Source: an uncultured Saprospiraceae bacterium (GTDB lineage Bacteria; Bacteroidota; Bacteroidia; Chitinophagales; Saprospiraceae). From it: 45,519 nt of DNA. The position numbers and the translations under genes are program-made. Location: contig CALFBH010000076.1 in assembly GCA_937951615.1 (NCBI GenBank), forward strand, positions 1 through 45,519, given 5' to 3'. A model generated the notes under the pieces. The model was not told the origin of the DNA. It saw nothing but the letters and a program-made list of their open reading frames with translations, and ran no database searches. Shown piece after piece: positions 25,687-32,102 of this stretch; within the stretch, counting starts at the first letter, position 1; each line of letters opens with the position of its first letter.

Positions 25687-27549
25687 TTACTTCGTCAAAT
25701 ACTCTATACTTTTATTAATAAAAGTAGACAATTCCGTTCCACGCAGCATACCCTGATTCAGCAAAGCCAGATTGTATAAATGCTTGGCTAGCTCGCCTTG
25801 CTTTTTCTTAGCTTTCAGTAAACGCTCTGCGACCAATGGGTGATTGGTATTGACCACCACATTATAAGAATCTGGCATCGCACTCATGTCCATTCCATTC
25901 ATGGCAGACATCTCACGCATCCGACGCATAAACTCCGGCTTGGTAATCATCACCGGTTGGTCATCAGGCGATAAGGCTTCCAACTGGATATTTGCGCCAG
26001 TATCCGTTATCTGTTCTGTAAAAGCAGTTTTGATTTTCTCCTGCTGACTTTCATTCAGTACTGATTCACGTTTTTCATCTTTGTCAATCAACTTGTCCAA
26101 GGTATCTGAATCTACCCGAATGAAGCCTGTCTTCTCCAGTTTTTGCTCCAGTTTTTGCATGAAATGGTTGTCCAGTGTCGTATCCATTTTCAGCACATCA
26201 TAGCCTGCTTTGCGCGCAGCGATAGTGTAGCTGTCCATTTCCATTGTCGGGTTATTGGTGTATAACATCACGACGCGCTCATTCTTATCTGTCTGATTGT
26301 CTTTGACTTTTTCTTTGTATTCCTCAAGGGTAAAGAATTTGTCATCCACATTTTTCAACAAAGCAAACTTCTCTGCTCTATCGTAAAATTTGTCTTCCGA
26401 CAACATACCGTATTTGACAAAAATGCCCATGTTGTTCCATTTCTCCTCAAAGTTTTCACGGTCTTTCTTGAACATATTGTCCAATTTGTCCGCCACCTTT
26501 TTAGTAATATAAGAGGTGATTTTTTTCACATTCCGATCACTTTGCAGGTAACTACGCGATACATTCAAAGGAATATCTGGTGAGTCAATCACTCCGTGCA
26601 ATAAGGTCAGGAATTCAGGAACAATTTCAGAAACATTATCCGTTACATAGACCTGATTGGAGTACAACTGAATTTTGTTTTTCTGTACTTCTACATTATT
26701 GGTCAGCTTAGGAAAATACAGGATACCAGTCAGGTTGAATGGGAAATCAATGTTCAGGTGAATCCAGAACAATGGTGGCGAACTAAAGGGATATAATTCG
26801 TTATAGAAGTTTTTGTAATCCTCGTCCGTCAGGTCATTCGGTCTCTTTTTCCAAATCGGGTGCGGATTATTGATGATATTATCTTTCTCGATTTTCTTTT
26901 CCTCTTTTTCCTCGCCTTCTCCTTCGTAAACGGTCTCTGTTGTTGTACCAAATTTAATCGGTACAGGTAGGAATTTGCAATATTTATCTAGCAATTCCTG
27001 AATACGGGATTTGCTGAGAAATTCGGTGCTGTCTTCACTGATGTGTAATACGATGTCTGTACCGCGTTGCTTTTTGTCCGTATTATCCAGCGTATATGCA
27101 GGATCGCCCTTGCAAGTCCACACGACCGCTTTTTTGCGCTTATAACTTTTTGTAAAAACTTCCACTTTATCCGCGACCATAAAAGCGGAGTAGAAACCCA
27201 AGCCAAAATGTCCGATAATGGCGTTCTCGTCCTTATATTTTTTTAGGAAATCTTCTGCACTGGAAAAAGCCACCTGATTCAGGTATTTATCCACCTCTTC
27301 TTCACTCATCCCAATTCCCTTGTCTCGGATGGTCAATGTCTTAGCCTCTTCATCCAGTATGACTTCAATCGTCAAATCACCCAAATCTCCCTTTACATCA
27401 CCTCTGGAAGACAGGGTTTTAATTTTAGAAGTCGCATCTGTTGCATTTGCAATCAGTTCGCGTAAAAATATTTCCTGATCGGAATATAGAAACTGTTTAA
27501 TAATCGGAAAGATATTCTCGGTCTGTACGGAGATATTACCCTTTTGCAT
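25687..27549 (-). CDS. htpG: Molecular chaperone HtpG (Hsp90)
   Basis: A 620-aa protein of normal bacterial Hsp90 length. The N-terminal GHKL ATPase domain shows FLRELIANATDATSKIK, DKGIGMSEEEV and GHFGLGFYSAFMVADKV, which form the nucleotide pocket. The middle domain contains NDLTDEDYKNFYNELYPFSSPPLFWIHLNIDFPF and NVSRSYLQSDRNVKKI. The C-terminal dimerisation domain is present, without the eukaryotic MEEVD tail. A charged insertion (GEGEEKEEKKIEKDN) links the first two domains. HtpG is a cytosolic ATP-dependent chaperone. The gene is monocistronic and ends at the 25601-25640 palindrome. A TGACA-N3-TGTCA palindrome about 170 bases upstream may be regulatory. Confidence 0.98.
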   Translation of the reverse strand: MQKGNISVQTENIFPIIKQFLYSDQEIFLRELIANATDATSKIKTLSSRGDVKGDLGDLTIEVILDEEAKTLTIRDKGIGMSEEEVDKYLNQVAFSSAEDFLKKYKDENAIIGHFGLGFYSAFMVADKVEVFTKSYKRKKAVVWTCKGDPAYTLDNTDKKQRGTDIVLHISEDSTEFLSKSRIQELLDKYCKFLPVPIKFGTTTETVYEGEGEEKEEKKIEKDNIINNPHPIWKKRPNDLTDEDYKNFYNELYPFSSPPLFWIHLNIDFPFNLTGILYFPKLTNNVEVQKNKIQLYSNQVYVTDNVSEIVPEFLTLLHGVIDSPDIPLNVSRSYLQSDRNVKKITSYITKKVADKLDNMFKKDRENFEEKWNNMGIFVKYGMLSEDKFYDRAEKFALLKNVDDKFFTLEEYKEKVKDNQTDKNERVVMLYTNNPTMEMDSYTIAARKAGYDVLKMDTTLDNHFMQKLEQKLEKTGFIRVDSDTLDKLIDKDEKRESVLNESQQEKIKTAFTEQITDTGANIQLEALSPDDQPVMITKPEFMRRMREMSAMNGMDMSAMPDSYNVVVNTNHPLVAERLLKAKKKQGELAKHLYNLALLNQGMLRGTELSTFINKSIEYLTK

Positions 27550-27721
27550 ATTGCTTTTTTTTGTAATTGGTTAATAGTGATTGGTGATTAGGAATGAGCA
27601 AACAAATATGTCTTCTTTGAATTCCTAGAGTCGCTATTCATTATTTTACCAATTATTTTTTACAAATAATAGTGTTCTAACAATCATTTGCCATTCAAAT
27701 GCCGTACCATGCCGAAATGGC

Positions 27722-27734
27722 TGACAAAATGTCA
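27722..27734. promoter_or_regulatory. Palindrome TGACA-N3-TGTCA in the htpG/TIR divergent region
   Basis: A perfect 5+5 palindrome with spacer AAA inside the 480-base divergent region. It could be an operator for htpG (start 172 bases away) or for a plus-strand transcript. This is inference only. Confidence 0.35.
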
Positions 27735-27787
27735 TTTTATCCCGCTTTTTTGCGACAAGCCCGACATTTTTTATAATATTTGAAACA

Positions 27788-27919
27788 AAAGCTATGTATA
27801 GTCGTACAAAGTATCAACCCCGACATTCAGATTGAGAGTTACAGAGAAAGTACTCATAATTTTTCCCCTTTTTTCCATTAATTGTAGACGCTCGCCATCG
27901 GTTTCCGATGGCGTTTTTT
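27788..27919 (+). ncRNA. Possible small RNA ending at an intrinsic terminator
   Basis: No ORF of note lies in this stretch, yet it ends in a clean plus-strand terminator. A TTTG (27750-27753) is followed 18 bases later by TAATATTTG, a near match to the Bacteroidota promoter with one extra base inside the -7 box. A transcript of about 130 nt would result. No RNA family was recognised. Confidence 0.2.
27893..27919 (+). terminator. Intrinsic terminator (plus strand)
   Basis: A perfect 9-bp stem CGCCATCGG/CCGATGGCG with loop TTT is followed by six T. It points along the plus strand, although no annotated plus-strand gene lies upstream of it in the region after htpG. Confidence 0.8.
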
Positions 27920-27960
27920 GTTTTGGGTGTAAGGTTTTCGGAGAATCTAATTACGAATAT

Positions 27961-27992
27961 GTTGTTATGAAATGTATTTTTTCGTAGTTTTG
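27961..27992 (+). promoter_or_regulatory. Promoter of the TIR operon
   Basis: GTTG (27961-27964), a 20-base spacer and TAGTTTTG (27985-27992) fit the Bacteroidota consensus TTTG-N19-21-TAnnTTTG, with one mismatch in the -33 box. Transcription would begin near 27999, about 30 bases before the first TIR gene. Confidence 0.6.
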
Positions 27993-28030
27993 ATGAGAAC
28001 AACCGCACTACTCACTACAAAATTAATGTT

Positions 28031-28453
28031 ATGCCAACTCCCAAACGAGTATTTCTGAATTATGCCAGAGAGGATATTCATGTTGCCCGCCGCTTGTATC
28101 ACGACCTGATAGAGAAAGGTAATTGTGAGGTTTGGTTTGATAAAGAGTCGGTTTTGCCTGGTCAGAATTGGAAACTGGAAGTTAAAAAGGCTATCCGTCA
28201 ATCTGATATTTTTCTGCTGCTCTGTTCTTCAGAATCCGTTGAAAAAACAGGCTACCTGAATGCTGAAATTCGACAGGCGATTGATAAACTCCAAGAAAAA
28301 AATCCTAATGAGGTTTTTGTTATACCTGCTCGCATTAATCAATGTGAAGTTCCTTTTATGGAGCTGTGGGATTTGCATTATGTGGATTTGTTTCCTGAGT
28401 CGGGTTGGGATGTTGGGGTTGGGTTGGTTTTGAAGAGCATTGGCAGTATTTGA
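28031..28453 (+). CDS. Stand-alone TIR-domain protein
   Basis: A 140-aa protein consisting of little more than one TIR domain: VFLNYAREDIHVARRLYHDL (box 1 and helix A), EVWFDKESVLPGQNW (BB-loop region), AIRQSDIFLLLCSSESVEKTGYLNAEIRQAID, and a closing strand/helix with PARINQCEVPFMELWDLHYVDLF. Glu79 in GYLNAEIRQ sits where TIR NADases have their catalytic Glu, so NAD hydrolysis or cyclic ADP-ribose production is plausible. No signal peptide or membrane segment is seen, so it should be cytosolic. It lies 32 bases upstream of a second TIR gene and shares its promoter. A defence role is inferred from family and pairing. Alternatives are a TIR adaptor or a signalling protein. Confidence 0.85.
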   Translation: MPTPKRVFLNYAREDIHVARRLYHDLIEKGNCEVWFDKESVLPGQNWKLEVKKAIRQSDIFLLLCSSESVEKTGYLNAEIRQAIDKLQEKNPNEVFVIPARINQCEVPFMELWDLHYVDLFPESGWDVGVGLVLKSIGSI

Positions 28454-28485
28454 GCATGATTATAAAGCAGTTAAATTAATTTGAA

Positions 28486-30063
28486 ATGGTAAAAAATAAA
28501 GGAGAAATTAAGGTGTTTTTATGCTATCACGAGATAGATATTCAAAGTGCTCAAAAAGTTTATGACGAACTTAGACAAAATACTTTACTGAAAGTTTGGT
28601 TTGAAAAGGAAAAATTACTTCCAGGAAAAACAAAAGATATAGAATTTGAACAAGCTATTAAAGAATCAGATTTTTTTATTCTTTTGTTTTCGTCAAAGTC
28701 TTCAAACAAAACAGGTAATTTTCAGTACCAGATTAGAACAGCTATGAGGTATGCCCAAAAAAAACCTGAAAATACAGTTTTTATTATGCCTGTTAGATTA
28801 GATGAATCTGAAATTCACTTTGAAATACTAAATACTTTTCAACATATTGATTTCTTTTCAAAATCTGATGAGAGTAAGGAGTATATGTTCAGACAAGGTA
28901 TTCTTGGACTACTTAAATCTATTGCTAATGAGACCAATAGACCCGAAATTTTGGACGAAAATGCAATGGATTTTAATTATAAAAATTATGAGGGACAAAA
29001 CAAAGAAGTTCTAAAAGAACGTACAGAACATGCTGGACAAAAATATATAAAAAACCAAACTGAATATGAAAATGAATCATTGAGACTTAATTCACGAGAG
29101 TATTTCATAGCTGGTTTATATAGTTTCGCTTGCGGTAATCACGAAGAAGCATTAAGAAGATTTTATCAATCTTTAAATAACGGTTTCCCATCTACTTACC
29201 ACCCTCAAGTTTTTAGCAAAATTGGAGCATGTTATATAAAATCAAAGAACTTAATATTTGCTAAAAGAATGTTACTTAAAGCAATAGAAGCAGATCCGTC
29301 TTACCCGTCTGGATATTACAACTATGGAATTCTTTTAAAAAAAGAAGGAGAAGTTTTAAAAAATAAAGGAGAATTGAGAGGAGCAATAGATAAATTAAAT
29401 GAGTCTATGGCGCAGTTTGAAGAGTCCATCAAAAAGATGAAGGAATTGGAATACTACGCCGTTTTGGCTCGTAACAATATTGCAACTACTCAAAAAGACT
29501 TGTACGTTTTAGGAGAAGGAAAAGGTGAGAGTTATTTAGACAGGGGAATTGAAGAACTAGAAAAACTGGTTAAAGAAAAAGAAAAGATTAATAAAAAACA
29601 AAATTCAAGCGATAAGAAAAATATATTAAACGATAGTGGCTTAACTCTATACAATTTAGCGTGCTTTTACTCCCTGAAAAATAAGCTAATAGAAGCATAT
29701 GATGCTCTATTGGCTGCATTTGAAGAAGATTTTATGCATGTAATTGACTCAAAGAGTGATGCTGAATTAAATAACGTTAAAGTATATAATGCAGATAAAT
29801 ATAAAAAAGATGTAAAAAAATTGTGTGCGGAGCATATTAAGAAAACACATAAAATCGTAGCAGATTTACTTGCCCAGCGCGATAAGTCGTCAATTAAAAG
29901 AGCTATTTTTGTGCTAAATAAAAAACTATTAAAGATTGGTGTTTTGAATTTAGAAACATATCACCTTCTTAGCTATTGTTTTTTCTTACTAGGCAATAAA
30001 GAAAAAGAAAAAGAATACATCTCTCTCTACGAAAAATATCTAAACAATAGTTTTGAGTTATAG
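28486..30063 (+). CDS. TIR-TPR protein with Gln at the catalytic Glu position
   Basis: A 525-aa protein. Residues about 8-145 are a TIR domain aligning without gaps to the preceding protein through the key region (VFLCYHEIDIQSAQKVYDEL, VWFEKEKLLPG, ESDFFILLFSSKSSNKTGNFQYQIRTAM). Gln82 (codon CAG, 28729-28731) occupies the position of Glu79 in the upstream protein, so NADase activity is doubtful. Residues about 200-520 are helical and TPR-like (SREYFIAGLYSFACGNHEEALRRFYQSL, YPSGYYNYGILLKKEGEVLKNKG, LYNLACFYSLKNKLIEAYDALLAAF), followed by a Lys-rich end. Codon use is strongly AT-rich (AAA, AAT, TTA) compared with the flanking minus-strand genes, which suggests transfer. TPRs probably sense a protein or peptide partner while the TIR pairs with the upstream TIR; this is inference. 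Confidence 0.85.
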   Translation: MVKNKGEIKVFLCYHEIDIQSAQKVYDELRQNTLLKVWFEKEKLLPGKTKDIEFEQAIKESDFFILLFSSKSSNKTGNFQYQIRTAMRYAQKKPENTVFIMPVRLDESEIHFEILNTFQHIDFFSKSDESKEYMFRQGILGLLKSIANETNRPEILDENAMDFNYKNYEGQNKEVLKERTEHAGQKYIKNQTEYENESLRLNSREYFIAGLYSFACGNHEEALRRFYQSLNNGFPSTYHPQVFSKIGACYIKSKNLIFAKRMLLKAIEADPSYPSGYYNYGILLKKEGEVLKNKGELRGAIDKLNESMAQFEESIKKMKELEYYAVLARNNIATTQKDLYVLGEGKGESYLDRGIEELEKLVKEKEKINKKQNSSDKKNILNDSGLTLYNLACFYSLKNKLIEAYDALLAAFEEDFMHVIDSKSDAELNNVKVYNADKYKKDVKKLCAEHIKKTHKIVADLLAQRDKSSIKRAIFVLNKKLLKIGVLNLETYHLLSYCFFLLGNKEKEKEYISLYEKYLNNSFEL

Positions 30064-30319
30064 TACATGTGATTTAAACCGTATTATTTGGCACATTTTT
30101 AATTTATGGTATGATGAAGTATAACGATTTCCGTTAGTTCAGAGTAATTTATAAATGTCATAAATTACGACAAATCAACCAATGTTTTTATGCACAAAAA
30201 TTAGAACTTAAGAAAAGATGCTCCTGCAAAACAAAAAAGAAATAAAAGCTGATTTTTCGAAATTAAATCCCAATCAATTTTATTTTAAATGTTAAAATTT
30301 AAAATACATTCTGAAATAT
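30064..30319. other. AT-rich stretch without a recognised gene
   Basis: About 255 bases after the TIR-TPR stop. Only very short ORFs are present (for example 25 codons starting near 30209), and nothing supports them. No clear terminator follows the TIR operon here. Confidence 0.5.
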
Positions 30320-30351
30320 TTTGTTTGTTTTAAAATATATACGTATAATTG
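30320..30351 (+). promoter_or_regulatory. Candidate promoter of the micro-ORF transcript
   Basis: TTTG (30320-30323), exactly 20 bases, then TATAATTG (30344-30351), one mismatch from TAnnTTTG. It implies a leader of about 110 bases before the 66-aa ORF. The leader contains TGCTAAC and GTTAGCA 28 bases apart, which could pair. Confidence 0.5.
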
Positions 30352-30469
30352 TAAGTGCTTTTGCAACACTTGTAGAGGTATTTAAATGCTAACTCTAAAA
30401 AATATTCTCTTAAATGTGACTTGTTAGCAAACTGTAATCAACTTTTTAATCTTTAAACTCTTTAAAATC

Positions 30470-30670
30470 ATGGAGCAGATTGTTTCATTCTTACTAATGT
30501 GGAGTACACTTCTGTGTACACCCACAGATAGTAGTACTTTTGTAAAACCCCTAAATCAGGGAATTCAAACAGAACAGCAAGCACAAGGCATTGAAAAACC
30601 AAATCAAAGACCTAATAATCCTAATAATAGGAGTACTGGGTCGAAGGATGGTGATGTCATTAGACCTTAA
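30470..30670 (+). CDS. Small protein with C-terminal SKDGDV motif
   Basis: A 66-aa ORF. The first roughly 16 residues (MEQIVSFLLMWSTLLC) are hydrophobic, the middle is Gln/Asn/Pro-rich and probably disordered (GIQTEQQAQGIEKPNQRPNNPNN), and the end is STGSKDGDVIRP. No family was recognised. It is supported by the candidate promoter at 30320-30351 and by a second ORF 55 bases downstream that repeats the SKDGDV ending. It could be a ribosomally made peptide precursor, a secreted small protein, or a non-functional ORF. Its position after the TIR operon may mean a functional link, but it appears to have its own promoter. Confidence 0.5.
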   Translation: MEQIVSFLLMWSTLLCTPTDSSTFVKPLNQGIQTEQQAQGIEKPNQRPNNPNNRSTGSKDGDVIRP

Positions 30671-30725
30671 TTAATCTAACTAAACCAATTTGCTTGTTTC
30701 ACATGAGCAGAAAAAACTTTCAATT

Positions 30726-30794
30726 ATGACAAATTCTAAAATTTATTCGAAAAATAATGATGTAAGTGCTTCCAAGGATGGTGATGTAGCATAA
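30726..30794 (+). CDS. 22-aa micro-ORF with C-terminal SKDGDVA
   Basis: ATG to TAA encodes 22 residues ending VSASKDGDVA. The last nine residues parallel STGSKDGDV of the 66-aa ORF upstream, and the underlying DNA shares AAGGATGGTGATGT in both. That is too short to prove translation, but two adjacent ORFs ending in the same motif in frame are unlikely by chance. Function unknown. Confidence 0.35.
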   Translation: MTNSKIYSKNNDVSASKDGDVA

Positions 30795-30795
30795 G

Positions 30796-30818
30796 TTATT
30801 ATTATTATTATTATTATT
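30796..30818. repeat. TTA trinucleotide microsatellite
   Basis: About seven to eight consecutive TTA units directly after the micro-ORF stop codon. Slippage there could vary spacing to anything downstream. Confidence 0.9.
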
Positions 30819-30842
30819 TGGAATGAAGCCATCTTAAAAGCC

Positions 30843-30868
30843 AAAAATTTACTGTTTAAAACAGTAAA
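30843..30868 (-). terminator. Terminator of the PorP/SprF gene
   Basis: A perfect 10-bp stem TTTACTGTTT/AAACAGTAAA with a 1-base centre is followed on the minus strand by TTTTT. It lies about 140 bases after the PorP/SprF stop and may also stop plus-strand transcripts from the micro-ORFs. Confidence 0.65.
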
Positions 30869-31007
30869 ACTCTATACAGAATAAAACCAAAATTCGAAAC
30901 CAAACTCGAATCTCAAAAGTCTGTGGAGACAATCGGCAAAAAAAGATGTCTTCATTTTTAAGCTCAAATAGTTGCTACAACAAACATTGCTAAAGCAAAG
31001 CATAAAG

Positions 31008-31922
31008 TCACCACCCATAAACCCCACCCGAATCAATAACATAATTAACCCCAATCTCATGCGTCCCACCAAGATAATTTGTCCATTCAGAAAACTGAAC
31101 ACTGAAAGCATAGCCTAGTCGCAGCCGCTCTGCAATCATCACATTCACCTGACCTAAGGCAGTCTTATCCGTAGCATAACCGATGCCCATGCCGATGATA
31201 TTATCATAAGTCAGTTGGAAGTTGAGATTGGCATGTATGGGAGAATGGGGAGCATATTTCAGCCAAATCGAAGGTTCTAATTCAATATGATCTTCTGCGC
31301 CGGTGATAATCTTGATACCACCCATGGCATAGAAGTGAGCAATGCGACGGATACTGGAAATGCCATCATCGCCATCAAAACGAACATTCAAGGAGACGGC
31401 TTGTGGGATGGAAATACCGACATAAAAATCGTCTGTGTAATAGGTCGCGCCTAGGCCAGCATCTGGCAAAATCCTGGAGACATTATTGGTGAAAATAGCT
31501 ATATCATCTGCTTCATCTAAAACCAGTTCTGAGCCTTTCAAACGATATTGCGCCAGCGAAAAAGATAAACCGAGTGCCAGCCTTTGTGTATTCCAGCGAT
31601 CAAAATCTATGTGATAGGCATAACTTCCGTTCAGACTGATAAATGAGGTCGGGCCGGTTTTGTCTGCGAGGATATAACCGCCTATTCCTGTTCCATAATC
31701 ATCGAGATAAGTGCGGAAAGAGACGAGTCCTGTTTCGGGGGCTTGGGGCATTTGTTGCCATTGGCGGCGGAGGGTGACGGAGGCTGTCGTGGATTCGTCC
31801 ATGCCGGTCATTCCGGGATTTAGGATAAAGTTGTTTTGGTTGTATTGACTGAATAGAGGGAGCTGCTGCGCATGGACTTGGCAGGTAAATAGTAAACCAA
31901 TAAGCAAAATTATATAGCGCAT
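31008..31922 (-). CDS. PorP/SprF family type IX secretion membrane protein
   Basis: A 304-aa protein with a signal peptide (MRYIILLIGLLFTCQVHAQQ) and the family opening LPLFSQYNQNNFILNPGMTG, followed by alternating beta-strand sequence typical of an outer-membrane barrel (TASVTLRRQW, GIGGYILADKTGP, YAYHIDF, LALGLSFSLAQY, PDAGLGATYY, YVGISIPQ) and a closing barrel strand near HEIGVNYVI. PorP/SprF proteins sit in the outer membrane and serve T9SS cargo, particularly SprB-like and type B cargo. This copy lies 180 bases downstream of a 1033-aa type B cargo gene on the same strand, the usual genomic pairing, so it probably handles that cargo specifically. Confidence 0.93.
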   Translation of the reverse strand: MRYIILLIGLLFTCQVHAQQLPLFSQYNQNNFILNPGMTGMDESTTASVTLRRQWQQMPQAPETGLVSFRTYLDDYGTGIGGYILADKTGPTSFISLNGSYAYHIDFDRWNTQRLALGLSFSLAQYRLKGSELVLDEADDIAIFTNNVSRILPDAGLGATYYTDDFYVGISIPQAVSLNVRFDGDDGISSIRRIAHFYAMGGIKIITGAEDHIELEPSIWLKYAPHSPIHANLNFQLTYDNIIGMGIGYATDKTALGQVNVMIAERLRLGYAFSVQFSEWTNYLGGTHEIGVNYVIDSGGVYGW

Positions 31923-31929
31923 AGTTTTT

Positions 31930-31964
31930 AATTACGAATGGGGTAATTACGAATTACGAATAAA
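31930..31964. repeat. AATTACG heptamer short tandem repeat
   Basis: Three near-perfect AATTACG units and partial copies between the cargo gene and porP/sprF. Same unit as 8540-8556. Confidence 0.65.
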
Positions 31965-31988
31965 TTAATCGCCCAATCAACTCAGTAG

Positions 31989-32018
31989 TTTTCTCGCAAA
32001 GACGCGAAGGCGCAAAGT
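31989..32018. repeat. Interspersed CTCGCAAAGACGC element, copy 1
   Basis: TTTTCTCGCAAAGACGCGA followed by AGGCGCAAAG. Related copies lie at 41014-41043 and, as an inverted pair, at 37301-37371. It is intergenic each time. Confidence 0.8.
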
Positions 32019-32102
32019 TTATTGTACTATTGCTTCCTAGTTCCACAATCAACTCAATATATTCAATCACATAATTACTTAATCAACTCAATTACTCAAT
32101 TA

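Noticed and set aside
27814-28008. A 64-codon minus-strand ORF upstream of the TIR operon
   Set aside because: It overlaps a plus-strand terminator and the TIR promoter, and its translation has no family features.
30796-30818. CRISPR-like or phase-variation repeat
   Set aside because: It is a plain TTA microsatellite lying outside any ORF, and there are no spacers. No CRISPR array is visible anywhere in the window.
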